The position numbers and the translations under genes were made by a program. From Deinococcus sp. Arct2-2 (GTDB taxonomy: Bacteria; Deinococcota; Deinococci; Deinococcales; Deinococcaceae), in the NCBI RefSeq assembly GCF_004801315.1, contig NZ_SSNW01000044.1, positions 1 to 45,757 on the forward strand: DNA of 45,757 nt, given 5' to 3'. Positions 16,758 to 26,984 of the stretch are shown here, one piece after another (positions within the stretch are counted from its first letter, which is position 1; every line of letters starts with the position of its first letter). Under the pieces are notes generated by a model. The model had not been told where the DNA came from and searched no databases. It worked only from the letters and a program-made list of their open reading frames with translations.

Positions 16758-16764
16758 GAGCCAT

Positions 16765-17850
<1,086 letters not shown>

Positions 17851-17870
17851 TTTTTAGAGTTTGATGATCG

Positions 17871-17909
17871 AGAGGGGCAACAGGTTTAACCGCCGTTGCC
17901 CCTTTCTTC
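17871..17909 (+). terminator. intrinsic terminator after the siroheme-decarboxylase-like gene
   Basis: GGGGCAAC (17874-17881) pairs with GTTGCCCC (17895-17902), extended by A-T and G-T pairs, then TTTCTTC. Confidence 0.8.
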
Positions 17910-17973
17910 AATGTCCCTTGAAGATGTGTCAGTTCACGCGCTTTGGTGTCGGGGAGAGCGGCAGGCTAGGGCT

Positions 17974-18249
17974 ATGCTCGCCTTTCACCCCCACCTGTTT
18001 GTGCGGATTCAGGAACTGACTGGCCCCCGTGCACCCATGCCCCGCCCACTTGAAAGTGGCTTTTCTGAAGACCGCCTGTACCGCGTGCTGGGCGTGTTCA
18101 ATCCCAGCGAAACCAGCGACGCTTACTTTGTGCTGGCGAATGACCGCGACGAGATGTGGTTTATCTGCCAGCGGCATTTGCGCTTTGGGGCGTTGGTGGA
18201 CACGCCTCAGCACCATTTGCCGTGGATGGGGCAGCAGGCCGCCGACTAA
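17974..18249 (+). CDS. small hypothetical protein
   Basis: A short protein, 91 residues from ATG 17974 (MLAFHPHLFVRIQELTG). I do not recognise it. It is mildly acidic, has no membrane segment, and contains LYRVLGVFNPSETSDAYFVLAND and EMWFICQRHLRF, which read like a compact alpha/beta domain. In-frame starts further upstream (TTG 17896, ATG 17911) fall in or just after the preceding terminator hairpin, so they are less likely, but the start is uncertain. It ends 12 bases before the convergent M23 peptidase gene. Confidence 0.65.
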   Translation: MLAFHPHLFVRIQELTGPRAPMPRPLESGFSEDRLYRVLGVFNPSETSDAYFVLANDRDEMWFICQRHLRFGALVDTPQHHLPWMGQQAAD

Positions 18250-18261
18250 AACAGATTTCGT

Positions 18262-18789
18262 TCAGCGTTTTTCCCATTCCCGCCGCAGCAGCGGATAAGG
18301 ATTGATGGCCCCGCCCCCCGCATAGATGCCGTAATGCACGTGTGGGGGCGTGCCTTTGGCGTTGCCGCTGTCTCCCACGTAGCCCACCACTGCACCTTCT
18401 TCAATCCAGTCGCCCTCATTCAAGTCGGCGTAGCGTTCCAGATGGGCGTAATAGTGCCGCTGACCACCGGGGCCGAGCACCATCACGGTGCGCCCGCCCA
18501 AGCTGTTTTCTCCCACATTCACTACGATGCCGCGTGTGGTGGCCCGGATCGGTGTGTTGCGGGCCGCGAAAATATCGACACCTTCGTGCTTGCGGCCCTG
18601 GCTGCGTGCACCGCCCCACGTATCTACAAAGCGCTGACCGGGAAGGGGATTAGGCAGGCTGCGGGCTACGGGCGCGGGGGCAGACAGCAGCGCCGAATAG
18701 CGGCTGGCATTTTTGAGGATGGGCCACAGCAAGTAGGCCAGCCCGCCCAGCACAGCCAGAATCACGAGGAACGAGAGCAGACGGCGCAT
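18262..18789 (-). CDS. M23 family metallopeptidase, membrane-anchored
   Basis: A 175-residue protein with one N-terminal membrane segment ([20 protein letters not shown], residues ~4-23) and a LytM-type M23 domain facing the periplasm. The zinc ligands are visible: His and Asp in KHEGVDIFA and the second His of PPHVHYGIY. The catalytic His is in HYYAHLERY. These enzymes cut peptidoglycan cross-bridges or, when inactive, activate amidases; here all residues are present, so activity is expected. It diverges from the M16 peptidase pair starting at 18885. Confidence 0.9.
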   Translation of the reverse strand: MRRLLSFLVILAVLGGLAYLLWPILKNASRYSALLSAPAPVARSLPNPLPGQRFVDTWGGARSQGRKHEGVDIFAARNTPIRATTRGIVVNVGENSLGGRTVMVLGPGGQRHYYAHLERYADLNEGDWIEEGAVVGYVGDSGNAKGTPPHVHYGIYAGGGAINPYPLLRREWEKR

Positions 18790-18871
18790 AGGCTCTCAGC
18801 ATGGCGGGTAAAAATGAGGCAAGCGTCCTTCTAAAGTTGCCTGTTCCCTGTGTTTGGTTTCGCGGCGGCGG

Positions 18872-18877
18872 TAGACT
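18872..18877 (+). promoter_or_regulatory. -10 box TAGACT, leaderless promoter of the M16 peptidase pair
   Basis: TAGACT ends 7 bases before ATG 18885. Confidence 0.6.
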
Positions 18878-18884
18878 AGTTACG

Positions 18885-20228
18885 ATGACGACTGGCGCAG
18901 AAGGAAAGGCAGCCGCGCCTGACATTCAGACGGGGATAACACAGAATAAGAGTGGGCCACAGGTCTGGCTCTGGACGCTGGACAATGGCCTGCGCGTGGC
19001 CTACGAGCGCCGGGCCGGGCCGGGGTTTGCCCTCGATTTGCGGATTCCGGTGGGCAGCGCACATGATCCGGCAGGCTTTCAAGGTTCGGCGGGCGTGCTG
19101 GAAGAGTGGCTGTTTAAGGGCGCTGGGGGCCGCTCTGCCCGCGCCCTGCAAGACGCCTTCGATGACCTCGGCGTGCGCCGGGGCGGGGGCGTAGGGCCGG
19201 AAGCCACCCGCTTCGGCGTCAGCGGCCTGAATGCCGACCTGCCCGGTGCGCTTGCCCTGCTGGCCGATGTGCTGCTGCGCCCCGACCTGCCCGACGCCGA
19301 ACTTGCCGTGTTGCTGGATTTGGCCCGCCAAGACTTAGAGGGACTGGAAGACAGCCCGCCCGATTTGTTGGCAGTGCAGGCCCGCAGCGTGGCCTTTGAC
19401 GGCGCGGCGGCGGCTCCATTCGCGGGCTTTGCCCACCCCGCCAGCGGTACACCTGAAGGCTTGGCGGCCATTACGCCTGCCAGTCTGCGCGAATTTCTGA
19501 CCCGTTATGGCGGCAGCGGCAGTGTGCTGGGCTTGGTGGCCGATGCCGACCCAGACGCGGTACACGAACTCATGGCGAGAACCTTTGCCGAGTGGCGCAC
19601 GGGCCGCAACGACCTCGTAACCGCCCGCTTCTTGCCCGGTCTGCGCTCTCATCTGCCTTTCGAGGACGGCGAGCAGACCCACATCAGTCTCAGTTCGCCG
19701 GGAATTGCGCCGCTGCACCCGCACTGGCTGCACTGGCAACTGGCGATTACGGCGCTGTCGGGCGGCAGTGCCAGCCGTCTATTCCATGCCGTGCGCGAGG
19801 AACGCGGGCTGGCGTACTCGGTCAGCGCGTCGCCGGTGGTGCTGGGCGGGCAAGGCTTCCTGTCTACTTATGCCGGAAGCACGCCCGCCCGCGCCCCCGA
19901 AACCCTAGAAGTGCTGCTGGCCGAACTGGGCCGCTTGCCGCAGGGGTTAACTGAAGCTGAATTCGTGCGGGCCAAAACGGGCCTGACTGCCAGCGTGGTG
20001 TTCGGGGCCGAGAGCCTACGGGCACGTGCCACCAGCCTCACTCGGGATGTGGCCGTGTTCGGGCGGATTCGCAGCGTGGCCGACCTGCGCGGGCAACTCG
20101 CGGCCCTCACCTTAGATGATGTGAACGCCTTCCTTGAGGGCTACGATCCGGCTGGGCAGGCCACGACGGTCACGCTGGGGCCAGTGGCAGTTGAAGAAAC
20201 CGCAGCGGCAGAGGTCAACCATGTCTGA
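18885..20228 (+). CDS. M16 peptidase-like subunit lacking the zinc site
   Basis: A 447-residue member of the M16 (insulinase/pitrilysin) family with two M16-type domains. At the place of the HxxEH zinc motif it has GVLEE (in [18 protein letters not shown]), so both histidines are missing. It does have the C-terminal substrate-binding Arg/Tyr segment [19 protein letters not shown]. In known heterodimeric M16B proteases one subunit carries HxxEH and the other the R/Y pair. This gene and its downstream neighbour show exactly that split. The two overlap by 8 bases, which should ensure equal production. Confidence 0.88.
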   Translation: MTTGAEGKAAAPDIQTGITQNKSGPQVWLWTLDNGLRVAYERRAGPGFALDLRIPVGSAHDPAGFQGSAGVLEEWLFKGAGGRSARALQDAFDDLGVRRGGGVGPEATRFGVSGLNADLPGALALLADVLLRPDLPDAELAVLLDLARQDLEGLEDSPPDLLAVQARSVAFDGAAAAPFAGFAHPASGTPEGLAAITPASLREFLTRYGGSGSVLGLVADADPDAVHELMARTFAEWRTGRNDLVTARFLPGLRSHLPFEDGEQTHISLSSPGIAPLHPHWLHWQLAITALSGGSASRLFHAVREERGLAYSVSASPVVLGGQGFLSTYAGSTPARAPETLEVLLAELGRLPQGLTEAEFVRAKTGLTASVVFGAESLRARATSLTRDVAVFGRIRSVADLRGQLAALTLDDVNAFLEGYDPAGQATTVTLGPVAVEETAAAEVNHV

Positions 20229-21480
20229 ATCTATTCCCGCTACTCAACTCCACGTATTACCGTCCGGCCTGACCCTGCTGCTGGAACCCGACCCCGCCGC
20301 GCAAACGGTGGCCGCCGGATACTTCGTCAATACGGGCGCACGCGATGAAACACCCGCCGAGATGGGAGCTTCGCACTTCATCGAACACCTGATGTTTAAG
20401 GGTTCAGAAGCCCTGAGCGCGGCGCAACTGAACGAGCGGCTGGACGATCTGGGCGGCAACGCCAACGCCTTTACCAGCGAGGAAGCCACCGTGTACCACG
20501 CCGCCGCGCTGCCCGAGTACACGCCCGCCCTGCTGGATACCCTGACCCAACTGATGCGCCCGGCCCTGCGCCAGAGCGATCTGGAATCCGAGCGCGGCGT
20601 GATTTTGGAAGAAATCGCCATGTACGCCGAACAGCCGCCGGTGCGCGTGATAGACGAACTGCGGGCCGACTACTGGGGAGCGCACCCGCTAGGGCAACCC
20701 GTGTTGGGCACGGTAGAAACGGTCAGCGCCCTCACCCGTGACGCGCTGGCCCGCAACCACCGCGAACGCTACGGCGCAAATCAGGTCACGTTGGCAGTAG
20801 TGGGAGCCTTTGACTCTGCATCGGTGCTGGCATGGGCCGAGGCCGAATTGGGGGGCTGGCCCGTTGCCGCGCCCTTGCCGACGCCTCAGCTTCCGGCTCC
20901 GGTTCATCCCGGTACGGTGCGTGTGGTACACGATCCCAGCCTGACGCGGGTGCAGTTGGCCCTCAGCATGCCGGGGCTGCCCACCACCCACCCGCTGCGG
21001 GAAGCCGCCGTGGTATTGGCCGACCTGATCGGCGGCGAAAACGGGGCGCTGTACTGGGCATTGCTGGATACCGGGCTGGCCGACGGCGCTGATTTGGCCC
21101 ACCTTGAATACCGCGATATCGGCACCTTCGAGGGCGGGTTTTCCTGCGACCCAGACCGCGCCCAAGCGGTGCTGGACGGCTTCCGCACGGTGCTGGCCGG
21201 AGCCGCCGACTTGATCACCGAAACCGCCGTGCGCCGCGCGTCCCGCAAAATGGCGGTGGGCACTTTGCTGCGGGCCGAAACGCCACATGGCCGCCTATTC
21301 ACGCTGGGCATGGAGCATCTGGCTCACGGCTACCCCAGCCCCACGTCCGAACTCGTCGACCGCTACACCCGCGTCACCGCCGACGATGTGCGCGAGGTCT
21401 TGCGCCTGTGCCCCATCAACAACATCACCGAGTTTCCGCCGACGGTGGTGGCGTTGGGGCCGATCGAAACGCTGAGGTAG
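20221..21480 (+). CDS. M16 family zinc metallopeptidase, catalytic subunit
   Basis: A 419-residue protein with the inverted zinc motif HFIEH at residues 52-56 ([15 protein letters not shown]). The downstream acidic helix [19 protein letters not shown] supplies the third ligand, and [17 protein letters not shown] is the family substrate-edge strand. The C-terminal domain lacks an obvious R/Y motif ([25 protein letters not shown]), complementing the inactive subunit encoded just upstream. No signal peptide is visible, so the pair is probably cytoplasmic. The start ATG 20221 overlaps the upstream stop (8 bases). A family 2 palindromic repeat follows the stop. Confidence 0.92.
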   Translation: MSESIPATQLHVLPSGLTLLLEPDPAAQTVAAGYFVNTGARDETPAEMGASHFIEHLMFKGSEALSAAQLNERLDDLGGNANAFTSEEATVYHAAALPEYTPALLDTLTQLMRPALRQSDLESERGVILEEIAMYAEQPPVRVIDELRADYWGAHPLGQPVLGTVETVSALTRDALARNHRERYGANQVTLAVVGAFDSASVLAWAEAELGGWPVAAPLPTPQLPAPVHPGTVRVVHDPSLTRVQLALSMPGLPTTHPLREAAVVLADLIGGENGALYWALLDTGLADGADLAHLEYRDIGTFEGGFSCDPDRAQAVLDGFRTVLAGAADLITETAVRRASRKMAVGTLLRAETPHGRLFTLGMEHLAHGYPSPTSELVDRYTRVTADDVREVLRLCPINNITEFPPTVVALGPIETLR

Positions 21481-21505
21481 GGGGCTGTTTTACTGGGGAT
21501 TGTGG

Positions 21506-21613
21506 GTGAACCCCCCAGTCTGCTTCGCAGCCAGCCCCCCTTAAGGGGAGCGCAAGAGCTTTTAATCCCCACCTCTAAGGGGGGGCGTTGCGTCAGCAAC
21601 GGGGGGGTTCACC
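21506..21613. repeat. ~110-bp palindromic repeat, family 2 (copy 2)
   Basis: GTGAACCCCCCAGTCTGCTT at the left, GGGGGGGTTCACC at the right. It lies between the convergent M16 and cmk genes and could act as a bidirectional terminator or processing site. Confidence 0.85.
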
Positions 21614-21645
21614 TTCCACCTCAATGTTCCCAACTTAGGCAAGAA

Positions 21646-22272
21646 TCAAGAGCCTTTCCCCACCCCATCCAGAATCACCCCAATCACGCCGTCCAGCGTC
21701 AGCGGCCCGGTGTCGATCACCTGTGCGTCGGGCGCGGGTGCGCTCTGCATTCTGTCTTTGGCATCGCGGCGAATCAGGGCGGCTTCTATGGCCGGAATGT
21801 CTTCGGGGCGCTCGCGGGCACGGCGCTCGGCGCGGATTCGGGGGCTGGCGGTCAGGTAAAACTTGGCTCCAGCATGAGGAAACACATTGGTGCCCATGTC
21901 CCGCCCCTCGGCCACGAAGGGTTCGGGCAGGGCACGCAACTGGGCATCTACCCACGCCCGCAGCTCGGGCAGCACAGCTACCACACTCACGCCCGCATCC
22001 ACGCGGGAGGAATGCAGGGCGTCGGTCAGTTCGCGCTCTCCGGCCCACACGCGGTTTCCTTCTGCCAGCGGCTCTAGCCGGGGCGCGTGCTGGTGTAGCA
22101 GAGCCAATAACACCTGCGCGTCGTGCAAATCCACACCTGCTTCTAGCCCCAGCAGGGTGGCGGCGCGGTACAAGAGGCCGCTGCTGACATACGGAATGCC
22201 CAGCGCCCGCGCCACACCCGAAGACACACTCGATTTTCCACTGGCGGCTACGCCGTCTATCGTTACGATCAC
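21646..22272 (-). CDS. cmk: cytidylate kinase
   Basis: A 208-residue (d)CMP kinase using ATP to make (d)CDP. The N-terminus [23 protein letters not shown] is the cmk P-loop, followed by [16 protein letters not shown] (CMP-binding), [22 protein letters not shown] and [19 protein letters not shown] (lid). [15 protein letters not shown] [16 protein letters not shown] closes the core. The start is a GTG with TAGACT 7 bases upstream. It is divergent from the cyclophilin lipoprotein gene. Confidence 0.93.
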   Translation of the reverse strand: MIVTIDGVAASGKSSVSSGVARALGIPYVSSGLLYRAATLLGLEAGVDLHDAQVLLALLHQHAPRLEPLAEGNRVWAGERELTDALHSSRVDAGVSVVAVLPELRAWVDAQLRALPEPFVAEGRDMGTNVFPHAGAKFYLTASPRIRAERRARERPEDIPAIEAALIRRDAKDRMQSAPAPDAQVIDTGPLTLDGVIGVILDGVGKGS

Positions 22273-22279
22273 GCCCCGC

Positions 22280-22285
22280 AGTCTA
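22280..22285 (-). promoter_or_regulatory. -10 box TAGACT, leaderless promoter of cmk
   Basis: TAGACT stands 7 bases before the GTG start at 22272. Confidence 0.6.
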
Positions 22286-22383
22286 GCGCCCGGCCCGATT
22301 GCTTTGATTCCGGGTTTGCCGGACGGTCAGGTTGGCGCTGAGGCCATGACCCTGAATCACCGTTTCACCCTATGCCCAACAGC

Positions 22384-22389
22384 TAGACT
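22384..22389 (+). promoter_or_regulatory. -10 box TAGACT, leaderless promoter of the cyclophilin gene
   Basis: TAGACT stands 7 bases before ATG 22397. The hexamer and spacing are the same as for the divergent cmk. Confidence 0.6.
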
Positions 22390-22396
22390 GCACCTT

Positions 22397-23164
22397 ATGA
22401 AACAGGCCGCCCTGCTGCTGACCCTTGCCCTGACCCTGACCGCGTGTCCGAAAAACGACACTGCCGCCACCACTACGCCGGAAGAGACGGCGACGGAAAC
22501 GCCAGAAACTCCGGCCACCACGCCCCCAGCCGCCACCACGCCCGCCGTGACCAAAGCTGGCGCGATTCCCACTGGCTATACGCTCGTGCCGTTCCTGACC
22601 GACAAACCCGTGCGCGAATTCAAGAGCGAACCCGCCCTGAGCCTGCAAGACGGCAAAAACTACTTTGCCCTGATAGACACCAATCGGGGCCAAGTGCTGG
22701 CCGATTTGTATGAGGCCCAGACGCCCGTCACGGTCAATAACTTCGTATTTCTGGCCCGCAACCACTACTTCGACGGCATTCGTTTTCACCGTGTCATGAA
22801 CGATTTCATGGCGCAGTCGGGCGATCCGCAAAGTACAGACCTCGCCAAAAAAGAACAGTGGGGTACGGGCGGCCCCGGCTACAGCTTTGCCGACGAGTTC
22901 CGCACCGCGCTCACCTTCGACGCCGCCGGACTGCTGGCGATGGCGAACAGCGGCCCCGCCACCAACGGCAGCCAGTTTTTCATTACGTTCGCGCCCACCG
23001 AAAACCTGAACGGCAAACACACCATCTTCGGCAAAGTCGTGACGGGTGACGACGTATTGCCCAAACTGACCCGCACCAGCGACAGCAGCACCGGACAGGA
23101 AACGCCGATTGCCGACGCCGTAGCCGATGAGATTTTGTCGGTGCGGATTGTCACGAAGAACTAG
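22397..23164 (+). CDS. cyclophilin-type peptidyl-prolyl cis-trans isomerase, lipoprotein
   Basis: A 255-residue extracytoplasmic protein. Residues 1-17 form a lipoprotein signal with lipobox LTAC and lipid-anchored Cys17. A Thr/Pro-rich linker ([18 protein letters not shown]) runs to about residue 55. The cyclophilin domain follows with [31 protein letters not shown] (catalytic Arg in FHR), [29 protein letters not shown] and [12 protein letters not shown]. It should speed proline isomerisation of secreted proteins at the membrane surface. ATG 22397 is fixed by the TAGACT box and by the signal peptide. Confidence 0.93.
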   Translation: MKQAALLLTLALTLTACPKNDTAATTTPEETATETPETPATTPPAATTPAVTKAGAIPTGYTLVPFLTDKPVREFKSEPALSLQDGKNYFALIDTNRGQVLADLYEAQTPVTVNNFVFLARNHYFDGIRFHRVMNDFMAQSGDPQSTDLAKKEQWGTGGPGYSFADEFRTALTFDAAGLLAMANSGPATNGSQFFITFAPTENLNGKHTIFGKVVTGDDVLPKLTRTSDSSTGQETPIADAVADEILSVRIVTKN

Positions 23165-23167
23165 GAG

Positions 23168-23311
23168 AGTGTGGTGGGTGGAACGTGGATCATGGTGTAG
23201 GTGATGGCCTACGCTCCACGATCCGTCTTTTAATTTTTCCATCCCCCAACAAAAAGTGAACCGCAGTCCGTAGGTTTTCCCTACGTTCCACGATCCACTC
23301 TCCACGTTCTA
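23168..23311. repeat. GTGGATCGTGG-type palindromic repeats (cyclophilin-obgE gap)
   Basis: Two inverted blocks: GTGGAACGTGGATCATGG...CCTACGCTCCACGATCC and TACGTTCCACGATCCACTC...CCACGTTCTACC. They share arms with 7588-7648, 32445-32571 and 34422-34525. They are non-coding and lie between convergent genes. Confidence 0.7.
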
Positions 23312-23319
23312 CCCCGTGT

Positions 23320-24639
23320 TCAGCTTCCTTTCTCTCCGGGCTGATCGTCGTCGAAGTACTCGAATCGGAAGGTGCCGATTTCCACGGTGTCGCCTTCGCG
23401 TGCGCCTGCCCGTTTCAGTGCCCGGTAAAGGCCCTGACGCTTAAACAGGTTCGACAGGTACTCGGCGGCGTCGTCAAGGTGACGGGCAAAGCGGGTGATC
23501 TTCTCGGCAAAGCCGCCGCCACGCACTTCCCACACGCGCTCGAACTCGCCGCCGGGTTTGGTCGGCTCGTCTTCGCGGTAGACCACCGTCAGGGCTTCTT
23601 CGCGAACGTCTTCAATCTCAATTTCCAGCGCGTTTTGCTGCGCCCACAGTTCGCGGTCAGGCAGCATGGCAAACACGTTGTCGCGCAGTTCGGTCAGGCC
23701 GATCTTCTCTTTGGCACTCACGCGCAAAATGGGCAGACCAAAGTCCAGCAGGTCGTCTTCCACCATCTGGGCAAGGTCTTCTTCTACCAGTTCCACTTTG
23801 TTCAGTGCGATCAGGGCTACGTTGCCCAGCAAACTCGGATCGTAGCTTTGCAGCTCGGATTGCAGGCTCCGCATTTCCTCAATGGGGTTGCGGGTTACGT
23901 CCAGCACGTAGATCAGCAGGCGGGTGCGGCTGATGTGGCGCAGAAACTCCAGCCCCAGCCCTTTGCCTTCGCTGGCTCCCTCGATGATGCCGGGAATGTC
24001 GGCCATCGTAAAGCGGTCATCGGTATCCACGCGGTCTACGACGCCCAAAATGGGGGAGAGGGTGGTAAACGGATAGGCGGCGATGGCCGGATTGGCCCGC
24101 GACATGGCGGCCAAGAGGCTCGATTTGCCCGCGTTGGGATACCCCACGAGGCCCACATCGGCAATCAAGCGCAGTTCTAGGCGCACACGCCGCTTTTCGC
24201 CGGGCGTTCCCAACTCCGCAAAGCGGGGAGCCTGCCGAGTGCTGCTGGCAAACGTCGAGTTGCCGCGCCCGCCGAAGCCGCCGCGTGCGATGACTTTTTC
24301 TTGGCCCACGCGCACCAGATCGGCAATCACGCGCCCGGTGTCTTCATCAAACGCCGTCGTGCCTACCGGAACTTCGATGTAAATGTCTTCGCCGTCTGCG
24401 CCCTGCCGGAGTCGGCCTTCGCCGTATGCGCCGTTGGCCCCCTTAAATTTGCGCTTGCCCACCAGCCGCTCTAGGCTTTCTACGCCCTCAATGGCCCGCA
24501 AAATAATGCTGCCGCCGCGCCCGCCGTGCCCACCATCGGGGCCGCCCTTTTCCATAAATTTGGCGCGGTGAAAGCTCATAGACCCGTCGCCGCCATTTCC
24601 GGCGGCTGCCTCAATATTTAAAACGTCACGAAATGCCAT
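23320..24639 (-). CDS. obgE: Obg family GTPase (CgtA)
   Basis: A 439-residue ribosome-assembly and stress GTPase. The glycine-rich Obg fold occupies residues 1-158 ([32 protein letters not shown]). The G domain follows with G1 [17 protein letters not shown]2/G3 [11 protein letters not shown] and [12 protein letters not shown], and G4 ALNKVEL. The C-terminal OCT domain begins near residue 350 ([33 protein letters not shown], quoted in part). The gene lies downstream of rplU-rpmA, the usual arrangement, but is separated from rpmA by a hairpin terminator and a repeat. It has its own AGAGG ribosome-binding site, so partial read-through or a separate promoter is likely. Confidence 0.96.
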   Translation of the reverse strand: MAFRDVLNIEAAAGNGGDGSMSFHRAKFMEKGGPDGGHGGRGGSIILRAIEGVESLERLVGKRKFKGANGAYGEGRLRQGADGEDIYIEVPVGTTAFDEDTGRVIADLVRVGQEKVIARGGFGGRGNSTFASSTRQAPRFAELGTPGEKRRVRLELRLIADVGLVGYPNAGKSSLLAAMSRANPAIAAYPFTTLSPILGVVDRVDTDDRFTMADIPGIIEGASEGKGLGLEFLRHISRTRLLIYVLDVTRNPIEEMRSLQSELQSYDPSLLGNVALIALNKVELVEEDLAQMVEDDLLDFGLPILRVSAKEKIGLTELRDNVFAMLPDRELWAQQNALEIEIEDVREEALTVVYREDEPTKPGGEFERVWEVRGGGFAEKITRFARHLDDAAEYLSNLFKRQGLYRALKRAGAREGDTVEIGTFRFEYFDDDQPGEKGS

Positions 24640-24672
24640 GTGTACCTCTGGTTGTTGGTGCTGAAAAAGATC

Positions 24673-24755
24673 GTCTAAGGGTCAAAGAGTCTGAGGGTCT
24701 AAGGAAAGGCAGGAGGATAGGTGTGCTTAGTCTCTTAGACCCTAGACCCTTAGAC
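24673..24755. repeat. GTCTAAGGGTCTAAGG-type inverted repeat (rpmA-obgE gap)
   Basis: Left arm GTCTAAGGGTC...GTCTGAGGGTCTAAGG, right arm CTTAGACCCTAGACCCTTAGAC. The same arms border the family 1 elements. Another stand-alone copy is at 31329-31373. Confidence 0.75.
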
Positions 24756-24770
24756 AGTTCTTTCCCCAGT

Positions 24771-24811
24771 CCAAACAAAGCACGCCCTGCCACCTGTGCG
24801 GCAAGGCGTGC
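24771..24811 (-). terminator. hairpin terminator between rpmA and obgE
   Basis: On the minus strand GCACGCCTTGCC and GGCAGGGCGTGC form a 12-bp stem with one mismatch, followed by TTTGTTTGG. It probably sets a lower level of obgE than of the ribosomal proteins. Confidence 0.75.
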
Positions 24812-24827
24812 GTGTTCGTGCCTGATC

Positions 24828-25103
24828 TCAGTCGGCAGCGAGTTCGGGCGCGGCGACTTCAATGGAGATGAAGCGGCCCGTTGCGCCCTTGTTGGTGAAC
24901 ACGACTTTGCCGTGCTCCAGTGCAAACAACGTGTGGTCGCGGCCCATGCCCACGTTGGGGCCAGCCTTGAACTTGGTACCGCGCTGACGCACGAGGATGT
25001 TTCCGGCCAAGACCTGCTCGCCGCCAAATTTCTTGACGCCGAGGTACTTGGGCTGGCTGTCACGTCCGTTCTTGGAAGAACCTACACCTTTTTTGTGTGC
25101 CAT
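24828..25103 (-). CDS. rpmA: 50S ribosomal protein L27
   Basis: A 91-residue ribosomal protein near the peptidyl-transferase centre. [29 protein letters not shown] is the standard N-terminus without the cleavable extension of Firmicutes (quoted for its conserved blocks [19 protein letters not shown]). [15 protein letters not shown] and [13 protein letters not shown] follow. It begins 11 bases after rplU, in the universal rplU-rpmA order. Confidence 0.97.
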   Translation of the reverse strand: MAHKKGVGSSKNGRDSQPKYLGVKKFGGEQVLAGNILVRQRGTKFKAGPNVGMGRDHTLFALEHGKVVFTNKGATGRFISIEVAAPELAAD

Positions 25104-25114
25104 TTCAGTTCACC

Positions 25115-25417
25115 TTACCCTTTGATGCCCAGAATTTTGATGGCCGTAAAGCCCTGACGGTGGCCCGTGCGCTTGCGGTACTGCACGCCGCTCTTGTACT
25201 TACGGACGTAGATTTTGTCGCCGCGTCCGTGCGCCATGACTTCAGCCTGCACCGTAAAATTGCTCACGGCGTCACCGAAGAGGGCGTTGTCGCCGCCTAC
25301 GAAAAGGGGCTTGAGATCCATCTTGTCGCCCGCATCTGCCTTCAGGTTCTCAACGCGCAAGACGTCGCCTTCCTGCACGCGGTACTGCTTGCCGCCCGTT
25401 TGAATAATTGCAAACAT
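25115..25417 (-). CDS. rplU: 50S ribosomal protein L21
   Basis: A 100-residue protein binding 23S r[37 protein letters not shown] and [22 protein letters not shown] (with the conserved KRRTGHRQ-like loop) are the L21 signature. It is the first gene of the rplU-rpmA(-obgE) unit, preceded by a ribosome-binding site AGGAGG 7-8 bases before ATG 25417 and a ~85-base GC-rich leader. Confidence 0.97.
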   Translation of the reverse strand: MFAIIQTGGKQYRVQEGDVLRVENLKADAGDKMDLKPLFVGGDNALFGDAVSNFTVQAEVMAHGRGDKIYVRKYKSGVQYRKRTGHRQGFTAIKILGIKG

Positions 25418-25511
25418 TGGTCGTTCCTCCTGCTGTCCCCGCCCCAGAACGCTGCCGGGGGGGTGCTGCCCATCCGCGCCAGTCAGCGCAGATCACCAAG
25501 CAAAGACTTTA
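25418..25511 (-). promoter_or_regulatory. rplU promoter and structured leader
   Basis: A -10-like TAAAGT (25506-25511) would start a leader of roughly 85 bases. The leader contains runs of C and G able to pair (CACCCCCCCGG, GGGGCGGGG) and ends in AGGAGG. It could host autogenous control by L21, but it matches no leader family I know. Confidence 0.4.
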
Positions 25512-25820
25512 ACACATATCGGGGCGGCCTGCCACGCAAACATCCCCGAACCGGACTGGAGGCCGGAACGGGTCGCAAACATCGGGGGGCAACATGGCTT
25601 CTTTGCAGGAAACGCTCCCTGCACGCGGCAGGGCCAACCCGTGTGGGGCTAGATGTTGGATGATGGTTGCAGTGTCCGTTCCTGAACGTGTCCTCGCGGT
25701 ACACGACGGCTCGCCTGCGCGAGTCATATTGCTGTGGCCTCCGGCGCGGCACACCTGAAGGCGGCCACGACTGCCCAGTAGAATAGCAGACGGAACTTCC
25801 GGTCACCAAACCCCGTATCT
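25512..25820. other. non-coding gap between the divergent rplU and DUF1232 genes
   Basis: About 300 bases with no supportable gene. The short antisense frames have shadow-like composition. Confidence 0.5.
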
Positions 25821-26189
25821 GTGGGCGTGATTGCCCGCATTCGTCCCATCTGGCGTGACGCCCTCGCGCTGCTGTTTTCTCTCGCAGACCGCCGCACGCC
25901 GCTGCCCGCCAAAGCTGCCGCACTGATTGCCATCATCTACGCCGTCAGCCCGCTGGATTTGCTGCCAGATCTGACGCCTCTGCTGGGGCTGGGGGATGAT
26001 CTGATGATCGTGCCGACGATTCTGGCCCTCGCCGCCCGCAGCCTGCCCGCGCCTGTGCTGCACGACGCCCGCGCCCGCAGTGCCGCCTTGCAACACCGTC
26101 TGCCTTGGCTGCTGCCCGCGCTGGGCGTGGCGTTGGTGGTAGGGGTGGGATTGGTGGTGTGGGGGTTGGTGCGAAGCTTGGGCGGGTAG
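25821..26189 (+). CDS. DUF1232 (YkvA-like) membrane protein
   Basis: A 122-residue inner-membrane protein with the DUF1232 signature PLPAKAAALIAIIYAVSPLDLLPD...LGLGDDLMIVP at residues 27-67. A second hydrophobic segment follows near the C-terminus (LLPALGVALVVGVGLVVWGLV). The family is widespread and has no established biochemical function. The start may be GTG 25821 or GTG 25827. It is monocistronic and converges on the M15 peptidase gene. Confidence 0.85.
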   Translation: MGVIARIRPIWRDALALLFSLADRRTPLPAKAAALIAIIYAVSPLDLLPDLTPLLGLGDDLMIVPTILALAARSLPAPVLHDARARSAALQHRLPWLLPALGVALVVGVGLVVWGLVRSLGG

Positions 26190-26198
26190 CTGTAAAAG

Positions 26199-26984
26199 TC
26201 AGCGTTGACCCCCACAGCCCAAAACCAGTTCAGGACGGTACTCGAAATGCATGGTGTCGAAGTGATACCAGCGGCCACCCCACGCCCAACCGTGTTTCTC
26301 GAACGCTGTGACAATGGCAAGCGGCAGCCGATTTCGGTAGACAATTCCCGCCTGACCTTCTTTGTACCCACGCCATAGCCAATAGTCCGAAAAGACGGTG
26401 TTCAGGTCTATGGCTGCCCCATAAGAATGTACGCTCAGGCGCGGCGTTCCGGCCACTTTGCGCCATAGAAATGTTCCTGCACTGGGCGTCAGATATTTCC
26501 GCAATTCCGGCTGTCTGCTCAGTTCAGCGGCAATGGCCCGAAGCGACTGCGCTGCGCCGTTAATCCGCGTGACTTGCAGTGTTTGACCAAACCAGTTCAC
26601 CGCTTCCAAATCCCTCCTTACCTCGGCAGCAGAACCGCCGTACATCTTGAGGAAGAGGGGTTCGAGGCGGATGCGTCCGGGGTCAATATTGCGCTGGGGG
26701 GTGCCGAGGGGCTGGCAAGTGGGATAGGGCGTGTCAAGCTGATCCAGCAACCCCGGTTTGTTGAGCAACGCCATATAAGAAGGGGCGGCGACGCGCTGCA
26801 ACGGCATCGCTGTACCGTCTTTCCAGACTAGTGAATTGCCCTGAATCCGGAAGTCGAAGGCTGGATAGGCGGAAATAAGGCGTTGGGCCAAAGCCTGATC
26901 TGAAGGCGCAAGGCTGAGGCTAGGCGCAGAACTGGCGGTGGTGAACGCAAGAACCACAAGCCAGCAAGAGTGCAGTCGTCTCAC
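26199..26984 (-). CDS. secreted M15-family peptidase (D-Ala-D-Ala carboxypeptidase / endolysin-like)
   Basis: A 261-residue protein with a probable signal peptide (RRLHSCWLVVLAFTTASSAPS) and a C-terminal M15C domain. The zinc ligands are in SVHSYGAAIDLN (His and Asp) and WYHFDTMHFEY (His), with the catalytic acid just before it. Relatives cleave peptidoglycan stem peptides. The start is set at GTG 26984, which overlaps the stop of the upstream secreted-protein gene as GTGA and gives a good signal peptide. A start further upstream (GTG 27005) would lengthen the N-terminus by seven residues. The two genes form one operon. Confidence 0.88.
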   Translation of the reverse strand: MRRLHSCWLVVLAFTTASSAPSLSLAPSDQALAQRLISAYPAFDFRIQGNSLVWKDGTAMPLQRVAAPSYMALLNKPGLLDQLDTPYPTCQPLGTPQRNIDPGRIRLEPLFLKMYGGSAAEVRRDLEAVNWFGQTLQVTRINGAAQSLRAIAAELSRQPELRKYLTPSAGTFLWRKVAGTPRLSVHSYGAAIDLNTVFSDYWLWRGYKEGQAGIVYRNRLPLAIVTAFEKHGWAWGGRWYHFDTMHFEYRPELVLGCGGQR

